A stretch of 64,000 nucleotides of DNA from Dipteris shenzhenensis. Its lineage: Eukaryota > Polypodiophyta > Polypodiopsida > Gleicheniales. The stretch is taken from assembly GCA_047967505.1 (NCBI GenBank), contig CM106538.1; one strand, 5' to 3'. Below are positions 43,456-56,396 of the stretch, piece after piece. Made by a program: the position numbers and the translations under genes. Position 1 is the stretch's first letter. Each line of letters begins with the position of its first letter. The notes beneath the pieces were generated by a model, which was not told the origin of the DNA, did no database searches, and worked only from the letters and a program-made list of their open reading frames with translations.

Positions 43456-45040
43456 ATGGCCCAGCCCGCAAGACTGCGAATCCCACTGTTCGACGAAAGC
43501 GGAAAGTTGGACGGCGCTAACTATCCACTCTGGAAGTTCAAGATGAAGACCATCCTAAGCGCATATGAGCTTTGGGATACTGCTACTGGGGTGGACGTGA
43601 AGCCGGTTGTGAGACCGAATCTAGCCAATGCAGGACAACAGATAGTACCAACTGCAGATCAGATTCACCTACCAAAAATTACAGAACTGCCTGATGTATG
43701 TGAAGCTTGCATGATGGGCAAGTAGCATCGGTAGCCCTATCCTAAAGAGGCCAGCAAGGCAAAGGCTCCTCTAGAGCTCGTTCACATGGACCTCTGTGGA
43801 AAGATGGAGATGGAAGCTTTGGGTGGTTCCTACTACTTCATGACACTGATCAACGACTACAGTAGAAGGATATGGATATACTTTCTGAAGACTAAATATG
43901 AGGCTTTTAGTAAGTTCAAAGAATGGCATGTAATGGTCGAGAAAGAAACGGGGAGGAAGGTGAAGAAGTTGAGATCATACAGAGGTGGTGAGTTCACATC
44001 AAGTGAATTCAAAAGTTACTACAAAAGTCACGGGATCAAGAGGCAGAAACCTCATCCACATACATCACAGCAAAATGGAGTAGCAGAGCGCAAGATGCGC
44101 GTCATCTGCAAAATGGGTAGGAGTATGATGAAAGGGGAAGATTTGCCAAAGACTTTCTAGGCTGAAGCATGTAACACGGCCATTTACATTCTGAATCGTA
44201 GCTACACGAAGGCTGTGAATGGGATGACTCCACTACAGGCCTTTTCTGGTAAGAAACCTTTAGCTGCACATTTCAGAGTTTTTGGATGTGACTGTTTTGT
44301 GCATGTCCCTCATGCTAACAGGACCAAATGGGAACCGAAGAGCCGAAAGTGTATTTTCTTGGGCTACAGTGAAGAGGCAAAGGGTAACCGTCTCTATAAT
44401 CCTGTTACCAAGAAGGTAATAGTAAGTCATGATGTCATCTTCTCAGAATAGCCGCATCAATTGGAGGAGGATGCTTCCTTCCCAGATAGCCAGGACTAGG
44501 ATATCCATCTAGTACAACCACCAACAATAGACCGAACTCCCCCAATGGTGCTTGGGAGGATTCAAGATAAAGATGAGGAAGAAGAGCCTATAGAACCACA
44601 ATGGCAGCGACCATTCCTGAAGTGGGTAAAGCAGCTTTTGGACGGCAAAGAACCTCCAGCCATTGAGGAGGAACCATCCGAACACCGCCGGTCCAAGAGA
44701 TTAGAGGAGTAAAGAAGGGTGCAGGAACACTTGGTCAACTATGCTCTGATGAAAGGAGGATGAAAGAGGTCATCGGTGCCAAAGAACCCAAGTGTCTTGA
44801 AGAGGCACAGGGTGATGATAGGTGGATGGAGGCTATGCAGTCGGAGTATGGCTCCATAATGAAGAACAACACTTGGGACCTTGTAGATCGACCATCAAAA
44901 CGCAAGGTAATCAGCACCAAGTGGGTGTACAAGACCAAGTACAAGTCCGATGGCACATTGGATAAGTACAAGGCTCGCCTCGTGGCAAAAGGATTTGCAC
45001 AGGTACATGGTTTTGATTATCAGGATACTTTTCTTCCACA
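43456..45040 (+). pseudogene. Copia gag-pol, internally deleted and 3'-truncated
   Basis: 43456-43660 encodes a Gag start (LFDESGKLDGANYPLWKFKM). Without a stop it passes into the end of the pre-integrase domain (LPDVCEACMMGK), so most of Gag and the protease are deleted. Integrase follows (43786-44160): HMDLCGKMEMEALGG, LINDYSRRIW, then RSYRGGEF where active enzymes have an Asp (D-to-Y at the second catalytic position), then SQQNGVAERKM. A stop at 44158 breaks the ORF. 44215-44451 has FRVFGCDCFVHVP and IFLGYSEEAKG. RT begins at 44760 (WMEAMQSEYGSIMKNNTWDL, then KARLVAKGFAQVHGFDYQDT) and ends abruptly near 45040. Confidence 0.9.
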
Positions 45041-45164
45041 GCATAGTTATTGCCACACTTTCTGATTGGACTATGGGATTTGAAGCTTCATGATCATCCC
45101 TTTACCGTGAATCCCATGTATTCGCGTTGTGTAGCAAGGCTACTATGTGCTTAGATGACAACAT

Positions 45165-48100
45165 GAAAGAAAAGTCCCAAGGAGGAAGGATTGCATCTAT
45201 CTCCTCAGAAGTATCGACAGCAAACTTGAAGGTCACTACGTCAAGTTAAGTCAAGGAGACGACCATGCCCACCAAGGGCATGAATATGGGGGAACTGGCT
45301 ACTAATTTATTAAATCAGTTAAGCCAACAATTGAAGGGAGGCAAGGCCAAGGAAGCCCCTAGTAATCCCCACCTGTTCATAAGGTGTGATAATGTGTGGT
45401 GTGGGATCTGAAATGGGAACCATCCTACCAATGAGTGCCCTCACTCTTGAGCAAGGCCTGCACTCTAGTGCATGCATTGTGCACGATGGGGGAGCCATGA
45501 GACATCCTAGTCAGTATCCCAAGGTCATCTCCTAGCCGATGTACCAACAATGGCCACCTCTTACTTTACCCACACTGCCAAATCCATCCAATTAGGGACA
45601 ATTAACAATACAAGGAGCCACTCCTACCAACCAAGTGCAATTTAGGGATCAAAATCTCTCGTTACCCCACCTACAATGGAACCTCAACCACCTCCATCAG
45701 AAATCACTCCTATGAAATAGGTCTTAGTGGAGGAACTATCTAGGGATTGGGAAGAACTGGCTCACAAACTTAGTGGAAGTGATTACTCTCAATACAATAA
45801 TACTACGAGTTAGTCCATCTATATAAGTCATTATGTCACGCACAATGACCAACATATCCTTATCTACTGAATGGTTCCTATCTGTTAGCTGGTGAGAGAT
45901 ATGAACACCTTGACAAGGAGATCATTTGTTCAATTGTATTCATGTCAAGGAACCCATAGGGCTGGTAAATAACCATACAAAATGGTGACCAACCAGCTGA
46001 TATTGTGCTACAAGTACCAAGGACCTCACTTTGTAAAAGATTGCCCATACAAGGATGATCAAACCATACAAGTGGTAGCCACATCCAATGCAAGTGCATT
46101 GCTGTGTTTTGGTTGTGGAATGGATCACCTTTACATGCATGTCCTATTCAAGGGCCACCTAGAACTACCAATGATCCTAAATTTAGCATTAACTTGTTGA
46201 GTGTAGAAAGAGGCCAACTATCCTCGGTGCCCTCAAATGTGATAACCAGTTCCCAAGCCAAGGCCTTCAGTATGGAGCTGATAAGCAAGCAAAAAGAGAC
46301 AAATTTAATACATTACAACCTAGAGAAACAACTCAATCTATATGCAAAAATACTAAGGGTGGCACTAAGATTGGAAAGGGCCATGATAAGGTCATCCTTT
46401 AGGACAGGTCTGATGAGACGACACTGCCACCCTAGCCACATCATCTTCTTCTAGTGTACTTTCTCAAATGGAGGCTTGATCAATCCTCCTCCTCCCATCT
46501 CCTACCAAGGTAAGAGAGTGAATGCAATCTTGGATGGAGGAGGAGGTGTAAGCATAGTTACTAAGAAGTGCTAGGCCAAGTGGGGATGACATAAGATGGA
46601 CAGCACAAAGCTTGTAGTACCCAAGCCAACCGGATGTCTATGATGTGACATTGGGTAGGCATTTCATGTGTACTGCAGGATTGGTCCATGACTGGAACTC
46701 AAAAAGAATATACTTACGTAAGGATGAGAAAGTTATGAGGGTGGATTTCCAATGTAGAAAGCTCACCTATGTCCAAAAATCTATTTGTAGCACTAAAACC
46801 ACCAATAGGTCGACATCGGTAAATGTGTTCAAAGCCTATAAGGAAGAAGACAATGAGAAGAGTCATGAAGACTCTTGATGTGCTCCTTTACAAGAGCTAG
46901 AAGACTTCCTAAATTGGATGCATACACCGGCCATAATCAATCCACTAAGTGCTAAAGGAACTCAGATGATGCACCTTGAAAATAATCAACCTATTGCCAT
47001 TACACATTTTTACACCATAAGGACAATTTTACTTAATGAAATTGAACCTACAATTGATAACTCCTTCGATACTAAGGAGATAGATATTACTCCATCTCAA
47101 ATTTGGGTAGAGCTAATATCAATAGGTGCACCATGCTGAATATAGGCCATGGCATATGCTCAAGCAATCTCGTCTCCTTGGAAACATTCAAACATCTCAG
47201 CTAGGTACTCCTTGAAGTTTGTGATTCTAAAATTCAATCCGTAGGAAGTACCTCAATTAAGGTTGTTAGTTCTTTAATGATAAAGGTTTCCATGGATAAG
47301 CACGTTGCACCTTGCAAGTCTTTTGTAGCACCTTAACAAAAGCCGCAATTCTTGGTAGTGTTGGATCCAAGACATTAAGGGTTGTTTGGTGATGAATCAT
47401 TCCATCAAGATGCTACCAAATGGACCAACATTCAAATCATTAACATCAACATTGAATTCCAACTCTCAACCTCTACAAGCACCTCACCAACAAAGAAGAC
47501 AAAGAAGAAGAGGAACCAAGCAAGTGTGGGTCCAAAAGGATCTACTAGAGCCACAAGGGTACTTTGAAGGTGAATCATATGTTAGGATTCCAACCAAACC
47601 TCACCATCAAAAGCCATCCCATTATGGAAACAACAAACATCAACATTGAAGAACAAAATGACTCTACAATACCATTGGGTTCCCACAAGACTACTAGAGG
47701 CCCAAGGATATTACCTTGAAAACACTTATATTAAGGTACCCAAGGTACTAGGTGTAACAAGAGCACCTCCATCATTTTTAAGTAGCAACAACAATGTGCG
47801 CAACAAAGATCAAAAGAAAGAATGGATGCCCAAGCCTCTAAAATCATCATCATCAACAAAAGAGAGGAAACCATCAAATTCAGGACTATTGAGATTATGA
47901 AAAAATCAAGACAAAGATCAGAGAGCAGAACCACAAGAACCTACCTTGAAAAAGGTAGAACAACAAGAACCTGCTCACAAGGGAAAAGCACCAATATAAG
48001 AGGATCATACACAAAGAACATCCTCTATCTCCTACCGAGTAGTTACAAAATAACTTGTCTTCAAAAAAGAGAGAATAACACAAGAACCTAGTTGACCACT

Positions 48101-48770
48101 ACTAGTCTATTTAAATGGGGTTGAAACACCATAGAATTTACTACATCATCGGCAAGGCAAATGGCAGTTAGACAAGAACCTATCTTACAAAAAGGGACAG
48201 TAATACAAGAACCTACCAAGGCAAAAAGAGAATCTACTTTGGGAGCTATGCAAGAACCTTTCTTGGTAAAAAATTTGGCATCAATCATCATGGCAACCAC
48301 ACAAGAAACTTCCGATGTAAATGGCAAATTATTTTCATTGGCAAACTTTTCAAAAGTTACTTGAGGTCAACAAAAACAAATCTCTGAGACATTGTAGTCC
48401 TACTCACATTTGCTACAAAGAACATATATCACATTATTACTATGATATAATGGAAGAAACACGGGAGAGGATATACCTGATAAAGGCAATAAAAAGTTGG
48501 GATCACGAAGGAGCTACTCCAAGGTCAAGGATATTATGATAGCAATGTGGATCCTTGAGTGTAATCATCACCACATCCCACTTTCTCTTGCTTACCTCAT
48601 GGCTAAATGCACCTCTCCCCTAGTATAGCCAAAACACTGAGAGTGGAGACCCTAAAAGTTTGAGCCTACAATACTGACAACCAAGAATACACTAGCAGCT
48701 ACTACACAAGAAACTACTACTAAAAATGGAGTAGATCCACAAGAACCTATTGTGATGGAAGATACTCGAG
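45165..48770 (+). pseudogene. Ty3/gypsy gag-protease remnant with repetitive linker
   Basis: Gag scraps at 45250-46200 include two knuckle-like motifs, (R)CDNVWCG...HPTNECP near 45385-45450 and CYKYQGPHFVKDCP near 46009-46050. Protease is at 46520-46575 (NAILDGGGGVSIV, catalytic Asp kept) and LGRHFMCTAGLVHDWNSKRI at 46648-46707, both typical of this family. 47500-47780 has QVWVQKDLLEPQGY and WVPTRLLEAQGYY, and 47900-48770 holds a degenerate QEP repeat. Stops occur throughout. No reverse transcriptase or integrase is seen. Confidence 0.75.
47930..48750 (+). repeat. Degenerate QEP-type codon repeat (CAAGAACCT)
   Basis: CAAGAACCT recurs at about 47935, 47967, 48083, 48174, 48208, 48251 and 48741, with CAAGAAACT variants at 48302 and 48706. 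Spacing is irregular, 30-100 bp. Translated in the local frames, it gives (T)QEP(T) followed by Lys-rich stretches, a low-complexity linker. Confidence 0.65.
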
Positions 48771-51234
48771 ACATTACTACCATGGAAAGAAGCTCCTCAC
48801 TAACAAAGGGTATGCAATCCTATTAACTTCATCAAGGTCTAGGAAGTCAAGGACATCTCAACCCCCAATGTCCCAATGCACTCCTCCATATATGGAACAA
48901 ACAAGTGGTTCTACACTAATAGCTCCAAAGGATGAGTGGATTGTAGGGTGAATTTTATGACATCAAAATGGGTATGGATGAGTTCTTGTGATCCTCAAAT
49001 ATTTTTTCCCGACTTCATTTACGAACCCCACCCTCCATTCCCTAGTTCCAAATCTCTCTCCTTTTATTATTGTCTTACGGTTTTGCTTTTTGTTGCTTAA
49101 CACTAGTATCAATTTAACCATTTGAGCTTCCCAATGTAAGATCACTTTTAACTAGAGGACTTTCCTAGAACCAAGATGCTATAAAACTCTTTAGGCATAG
49201 TCCTTATTTTAGAAGTTTGTATGGTGTATTATTAGACTCCTTTGAATTTGATGACTTAGACAAATAGAGCTCCAAATCACACCACGACCTTTTTTTTTTT
49301 TTTTACTTCCAAGAACAGACCTCAATGACATGTAATCCATAAAATGGATTTAGAAAGAGGCTCTATATAGAGAAGCAAGACAAAATGTCATGCACAACTC
49401 TAGATGTACAAAAATGGCATGTCAAAGATGAGGTCTCATGAGAATTCAATACAAGTCCAACTCAAATTAATTATGTGACTTAAGGAGAAGCATGATAATA
49501 CACTAGTACTTACTTCGCTAATGCTAACACGGGGGTTTCCATTTTTTGAGCAAAAACCCCTGAACGACGAGCGGACAAAAGGTAGGAGGGGTCAAAATAT
49601 ATAAGCTCAAGACATTTTTGGGGAGCAAAAAAATCCAAATTATTTCAAGGAATATGTAAGTAAATATGAAATACTAATAAACAGATATAGATATAAATAT
49701 ACCTTTATATAATATACATATATAATGTCCAAGTGGTGACTTATTTTATCACTTTCAAAAATCCTTTCTTTTCCTTTCACCATTGGTTGGATCATGAAAT
49801 TTTGGGCAAATATCCTCTTTATAGTTCCTCAGGATGACCTAAGAAAATAATATAATACTTTTTTAATAGACCCTCTAAGTGTATTTTTCCAGAGGAATAT
49901 GGTTTGAAGAGCTTGCCCCCCAACCCTATTCCACCGGTGGAATACCCTTGGAGAGCCTACGCAAAAGGGGTCATAACTTTTGCTCCTTATCTTAGATTGA
50001 GGAGCTATAAAAAGGAAAAATGTTCAAAATTTCATGATCTATGCAATGGTAGGCTTAAAATTATACTTTTGATAGTTATAAAAGATAAAAAGTAAAAATT
50101 TCAAGATGTATATGAGAGTTACAACTTCTCCCTAATTCATATTATGTAGGAAGGAGTTCAATAGAGACCACATTTTCTTAAAAGTACTTAGGTTTGGAGA
50201 ATTGGGAATATTTTGAAAATTCAATCCTTGCCTTCCCATATTTGATAATGTATTAGAGATTAATTTATGATCGATTAGAATGGCCTCAAGTATGAGGTTT
50301 CCAATATCTTTTTCCTACTCATCTAAGGAATATGGTATACATTGTTATAAATATGGGATTGCTAAAGATTAGGGAAACTCTTTTAAATTGATTTAATTAC
50401 CATAATCCTCAAAAGAGAGTATGGTAGGGAGTTATTTATAGGAGTTTCTAAAGTGTTCACTATTTGTTCATATATAAATGATGTTCTCTAAAATGAGGGC
50501 TATAATGAAAAATAAGTAAGTATATGGTTCCATAAATGAGAAATTAAGAAAGAATTGTATATTCCTTTGAGAAATATACAAGCATGGTTGGTGTCAAAAA
50601 TTATCGCTCGGACTTTTCTGCTCGTAGGTTTTTGCTCGGAAAGTGTGCACATCCTGCTAACACCAATAGGATCGTACATCACCCCCTATTAACACCTTCT
50701 TCCTACTAACTTACTCCTCAAATTCTTCTCTTTCTTCTTCTTTCTTTGAAAGGTCACAAGTACTTAGCTCCAATCCATCCACCCAATGTCTACCTATTAC
50801 AATCACTCATGCCAGGAAGTTCCCATTATAGTGGAATTTGGTCCTAGAACCAAGCATCACTAGATAAAATATCCATCCTACTAGAAATAATTCCATAACA
50901 AAGGATCCACTAAAGCCCTATGAAGCAATGTAGTCAGGGAAGGTTTCACATGGGCATAAAAGAATGATTATCAACAACAATCCTCCAACAACCATGACCT
51001 TTGCATGATCCAAGGGAACACAATAAAACTACACAAGTGCTTGCTGTGTGGGCTTCAACAAGCAGCACACACTCCACCAAATAGATGCGAAAAGTTGGAT
51101 GGAAGGAGACAGAGAAGAAGATGGAATCTACAAGATTTTGATGGAATCTCAAAGATTTTGATGAACCTTATCACCCGAGGTTGGTCATCCCACTAACACA
51201 TGGCCACATTTCAGCCACAACTAGGTTTGGTCAA
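48771..51234. other. No gene recognised, AT-rich
   Basis: Only short frames, some C/T patches and a T16 run at about 49289-49304. No repeat pairs with other parts of the window were found. Confidence 0.5.
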
Positions 51235-51510
51235 AGATTTAACACATCGCAGTCATGTTAGCACCATCTACCATGTCAACCTTATCAACAATGTCATCTA
51301 ACATGTGGCATAGGCCACATCATCACAACAACCAATGCCACATCATCAAAAGTTTCCACATCCGTTGGCCATGTCATCAAGTCCACATCATCATCTATCA
51401 TCAGTGACACCTTAGTAGTCTACATAATCAGGCCATGTCACCAGTAACACATCATTAGGCCATGTCGACAGTACACCTTAGCAACCGTGTCAGCACTACC
51501 ACATGCATAT
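51235..51510. repeat. Degenerate CCATGTCA / CACATCATCA repeat
   Basis: Variants of (GG)CCATGTCA(T/A)C and CCACATCATCA recur roughly every 15-30 bp. It could be part of the 5' LTR or leader of the Copia element that starts at 51756, but no second copy exists to prove it. Confidence 0.6.
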
Positions 51511-51755
51511 TTTTTTGGTGGGTTGGCTATAGATTAACACTTCATACCACCATTCTAAAGCTTTATTGGCTATTTTTTCACATTTTGTGCACGATATTTG
51601 AGCCTTGTAAAGCCTTCATGGCTATTCTTGGCATCTATTGCCACAAAATCCTTGTAACATATTGATATATATTGTAGTTCTATCTTCACCACCAGCTCAA
51701 TTGTAGTTGATACAGATTGTTTTTTTCACAGGCACATTGAGTACTATTTTGCATC

Positions 51756-52800
51756 ATGTCTACCACTAGCAACCTCAATTTGCAGACACCTGCTAAGTTA
51801 GAAAACTCCAATTATGTTACATGGAAGTATTGAATGGAGACCATAATTGCACTTCAAGATAAGTGGGACTATGTAGATAGGTCTACACCTAAGCCATCTA
51901 GTAAACCTAAAGCAAATCCCATCATTGCCAGAACACAAGTAGAAGGGTCTACACTTGCACCAACTGGGTCTACATCTGGAGTAGATCCTGCCATTTTCCA
52001 ACCACAAGAGGATTGTGACAAGAAAGATAAGTATGCTCATCATTAAGTCAAGAAGAATGTGCAAGATTTCATGCTTGTATAGCTCAATATGGTCAAGACA
52101 TCAAAAGAAGCATGCAGCTCTTTATGAGTCCAAGAATGCTTCTAGATTCTAACACTTAGAAACCTTATTAATCAGAGTTTTTACAATAGCACTGAATCTG
52201 TTCATCCTTATGTACTCATAATTAAGGATTACAACAATCAATTTGCAGCAAACAGGAGAGACCATAAGCCTATAGAGATGGTTTAAGTCATCCTGAATGG
52301 ACTAGTAGAGGGATATGAGAATCTAGTCCAAATTATTTCCATTCAAGGCAAGTTCCAACACTAGAAGAGGTTATAATTAGTGTTACTTGGTGAGGAACTC
52401 ATGATGTAGGCCATTCAAGCACAGAAGGGTCATTCTATGATCAGCCATTTACAGTCGAGATAGAGGCAAAGGAAGAGCATCTTAGAGGATTGGACATCGG
52501 CATCAAAATCCCAACATTTGCAGAGCACCAACATCAGCATCCAAGAGGAAATCATTCCAATACCAGGAGATTTCAAGGAAGAGGGAATGCATCCATCACC
52601 AACATGTTAGAGATTTAGTGCAGCTATTGTCACAAGTTTGGACATTATGCATGAGATTGCTGCAAGAAGCAGTATGACCAAGGAGGTCAATCTAGTAGCA
52701 ATAGAGGAAATTCTCATGGAAGAGGAAATCATCATGGCGGACTTCAAAGTCACTGTCTCATTATGGTGGCAATGGACCCAACACCATACAACTTGTGTGT
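51756..52800 (+). pseudogene. Copia Gag, stop-ridden
   Basis: ATG at 51756 (MSTTSNLNLQTPAKLENSNY, then VTWKY), stop at 51828, continuing METIIALQDKWDYVD. Later frames show UBN2 pieces and a knuckle at 52619-52660, CSYCHKFGHYA-stop-DC, with TGA where an Arg codon is expected. Many stops; not functional. Confidence 0.75.
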
Positions 52801-53329
52801 AAGGATATGCAGAAGACTAACATAGTGTATCTTGACATTTTTTGTGATTCTAAGGAGGAGGAATGCAACTATCAAGTTGACCATGTCGATCAAGATCCTT
52901 GTTACATTGGTAGTGGTGCATCTTTTGTCAGTTGGACAACTGATGGAACATAACTATAGAATCTTCTTCGATGGAGACGAATGCACAATCAAGGATACGT
53001 TTTGGGATATGAACTAGTGGGAAAAGTAGTCAAAGAAGGATGATTGTTTAGGACGCTAGCTTCAATACTAGACTTGCATGCCATGTCAACTCAACAGGAT
53101 GGCACTTTTTGCAATATGGCACAAGAGATATGGTCATTTCAATTTCAAAAGTTTGATGCAATTGAGAAATTAGAATATGGCACTTGGCATTCCTAAACTT
53201 ACAATTTCTTGGAAAAGTTTGCGAAGCATGTTGCTTTGGAAAACAAAAAAGAGAAACTCTGAGAGAAGCACCTCTCAAGCAAGATGTATTCTTGATTTGA
53301 TTCATGTAGACGTATGGGGTTTTGCATAG

Positions 53330-53577
53330 ACCCACAACATTAATGGTTCACTTCATTACTTGACTTTCATCAATAACTATAGCAGATATTGTTGGGTCTA
53401 TTTCATGAAGCAAAAATATGAAGTCTTTTCCAAATTTTAAGAATTCAAAGACGTGCTAGAGAACCAGACAAGCAGAAAGATCAAAGTCCTTAGATTAGAC
53501 ACATGAGTTGAATACCTATCTTTAGCATCCATGAAATTTTGTAGAAGTAATGGCATTCAAAGGCAATTCACATGCAT
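53330..53577 (+). repeat. Integrase segment, first copy (248 bp)
   Basis: Begins ACCCACAACATTAATGGTTC. Repeats at 53674-53920 with scattered substitutions, offset 344 bp. Confidence 0.92.
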
Positions 53578-53673
53578 GAATCCTCAAATCCCCCACTAGC
53601 CGATCAAGCCTCCTTGCAACCCTCTGTGGCTGAAACATACTCAACCTCTATGGTAGACAAACCAACACGCTTG
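53578..53673 (-). pseudogene. Inverted Copia RNase H fragment at the duplication junction
   Basis: 96 bp that on the minus strand reads GLSTIEVEYVSATEGCKEA, the conserved STxEAEY...EACKEA motif of Copia RNase H, opposite in strand to the element around it. It precisely fills the gap between the two integrase copies. Confidence 0.85.
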
Positions 53674-53920
53674 ACCCACAACATTGATGGTTCACTTCAT
53701 TACTTGACTTTCATTGATAATTATAGCAGATATTGTTGGTCTATTTCATGAAGCAAAAAACTGAAGTCTTTTCCAAATTTCAAGAATTCAAAGACATGGT
53801 AGACAACCAGACAAGCAGAACGATCAAAGTTCTTAGATTAGACACAAGAGTTGAATACATGTCTTAAGCATTCATGAAATTTTGCAGAAGTAATGGCATT
53901 CAAAGGCAATTCACATGCAT
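53674..53920 (+). repeat. Integrase segment, second copy (247 bp)
   Basis: Begins ACCCACAACATTGATGGTTC. Its 3' end continues into the normal integrase sequence, so this is the copy in original context on its right side. Confidence 0.92.
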
Positions 53921-54499
53921 AGATACTCCTCAACAAAATGCAATGGCTAAAAAGAAGAATGGGACTTTAGCAAATAGTGCTAGAGCAACAATGCTCAGTG
54001 AGAAGCATCTTCCAAATCAATATTGGGTAGAGGCAATTCATACTGCAAAGTACTTGCTTAATCGGCTTCCAACAGAACCAATTCAGGGTATGCCGCCTTA
54101 TATGGCATAAACTAGATACCAGCCATGCATTGGGAATCTCCACTTCTTTGGTTGCATAGCATATGCCCACATACATGATGATCTTTGCTGAAAGTTGGAT
54201 ATTAAGTCACATAAAACACATCATGGTTGGCTATAATGAAGAGAGAAAAGCATACAAGTATGATTCCATCATTTGAAATGTTATAATCTCTAGAGATGTA
54301 GTGTTTGATGAAGAATAAGAATGGAAAACATCAAATACATAGGAGATAGTCACACCAAATACCACCTACCAAGACGGTTTATGAAGAAGAGCAAGAATTG
54401 CAGGAAGTTCCCTGAGAAGAGCAACAAAGCAGATGGTCTACAAGAGAAATCAAACCACCAGCCAGGTTGATATATGTTTAGAAAGGCAAAGCAATTCAG

Positions 54500-56078
54500 A
54501 TTGAAAACACCAATTATTCTCTTATGACTACCATCATGGCTATAGAAGAGCCACTACACTTTGAGGATGCAATTAATAGGCTAGAATGGCAAACTTCTAT
54601 GAATGAAGAGATGTGATGCTTGTACAAAAACAATACTTGGGATCTATGCGACCTTCCACTATGAAAAAAGGCCATTGCAAACAAATTGGTTTACAAAGTC
54701 AAATACAATCCAAATGGTAGCATTAAAAGATACAAAGCTAGACTAGTGGCAAAAGGTTTTGCAGAGCAATATAGTCAAGATTATGAGAAGAATTATGAGA
54801 GAATTATGCTCCAGTAGCAAACATGGATTCCATAATATTTTTTAGATCAAGAGCCACACTCAGCACATGGAATGCCTACTAGCTAGATGTCAAAAATGCT
54901 TTTATCAACAATGATTACCTAGACGAGAAAGTCTACATGCAACAATTAGCTGGGTATGTTGAACTAGGAAAAGAGAATCAGGTTTGCCATCTCAAGAAAA
55001 GTCTTTGTGGCTTAAAGAAAGCACTCAAAAGTTGCTATAGCATAATTGGCAAGTATTTTGCTAATTTGGGAGACATCAAGTCCATTGCAGATCATACTCT
55101 CTACTACAAAGCTCAAGGGGAAGACATTACTATTGCCCTTTTGTATGCAGGTAATCTGATTTTGATAAGAAGCAATGAGAGCTTCATCAACAAGATGAAA
55201 CAAGAATTATTTGTAGAGTTTTATATGAAAGATCTTGGACTTGTGCATTATTATCTTGGCATTGAGTTCTGGAGAGACTCAGACAACACCTTCATGAGCC
55301 AGCAAAAATATGTGGATAGTCTCCCAAAGAAGTTTCATATGGTGGTTTGCAAGATTATAGCCACTCCCATGGAGTAGAGTTTTAAACTTACCAAAGTTCC
55401 AAAAAACCTACAAATAAGTACCATCAGTATCTCATCAGATCTCTTATATCTATGACTATCACAAGGCTGGATATTTTGATATGCAGTAATTTCACTAGCA
55501 CAATTTATGGCACATCCAAAATAATCTCACTAGAATGCATCCAAGAGATTCTTAAACTGCATTAGAGGTACAAGAAAATTTGGGATATAATATAGAGGAG
55601 GTCATCCAAGATTGCATGGATATTGTGACATTAACTAAGTAGATCATGAGACCAACAGATCCACATAAGGATATGCATTTTTCCTTGATCAAGGTGTTAT
55701 AACAACTGTTTCCTTGTATTCAATAGGAGTAGAATATAGTGTGGTCGTAATAATTGCATGTGAGGCTATATGGCTCAAAAGACTATTATAAGAAATAGAC
55801 TACTTTGATGAGATAAATCCAACAACAATATACTACAATAATCAATTGACTCAAGCATAGCCAAGAATCCAATATATCACTTCAAGGCAAAGCACATTGA
55901 TGTTAGAGAGCACTTCATCAGAGAAAGAGTGTTACTTGGTGACATCTTATTACAACATTGTGATAGCAAAGAGAATGTTGTAGATATCTTTACCAAACCA
56001 CTTGAGAAATGGGTTTTTGTGAAACATCGACAAGCTCTTGGTTTGACTTAGAGAAAGGATATTCCCATTAAAGGGGTG
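54500..56078 (+). pseudogene. Copia reverse transcriptase and RNase H, inactive
   Basis: RT starts near 54530 (MAIEEPLHFEDAINRLEW, then KARLVAKGFAEQYSQDYE). 54937-55377 is open: CHLKKSLCGLKKALKSCY, then LLYAGNLILIRSN where YVDD is expected, so the catalytic Asp pair is lost, then DLGLVHYYLGIEF. RNase H follows with stops (GVEYSVVVIIACEAIWLKRLL in part at 55728-55790) and ends near 56050. A polypurine-like ATTAAAGGGGTG (56067-56078) precedes the LTR. Confidence 0.88.
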
Positions 56079-56396
56079 TGATGGAATGTAATCTTCAGTC
56101 CTTATTCCATTCCCCATAATCATCATCTTGAGGGAAGGCCGACTTCATGGTGTTCATCTTGAGGGAAGGTGTTGAGGATTCATATCAACACCATGTGTTC
56201 ATATGTGCATAGCACTAACACAAAGAGTGCTAAAAAGGCACAGGGTTGGAAAACCTAACCCTAATCCTAAAGAGGTATGTATAAATTCATTATTTTTAAC
56301 TAGTATAGTGTACAATTAGTCATTTGTGGTGTGCTCTCTAGTTGTGGCCTCTCTCATCATCTCCACTCTTCTCCTCTCCCTTTTCATATTTGTTCA
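56079..56396 (+). repeat. 3' LTR of the Copia element (318 bp)
   Basis: TGATGGAATGTAATC...CATATTTGTTCA, directly after the polypurine tract. Contains AACCTAACCCTAATCCTAAAG (about 56252-56272), the slot that is telomere-like in the copy at 41.2 kb, and a short internal repeat CATCTTGAGGGAAGG. The next bases, AAGAA, would be the target duplication, but no left partner was identified. Confidence 0.8.

Larger units (their letters stand above)
52890..54170 (+). pseudogene. Copia protease / integrase region with internal duplication
   Basis: The protease triad reads YIGSGASF (52903-52926) where D is expected before SGAS, so it is dead. The pre-integrase domain is readable at 53110-53160 (WHKRYGHFNFKSLMQL). 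Integrase pieces occur twice, at 53330-53577 and 53674-53920, split by an inverted RNase H fragment. 53874-54110 gives the end (FCRSNGIQRQFTCIDTPQQN, then YWVEAIHTAKYLLNRLPT). Confidence 0.8.
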
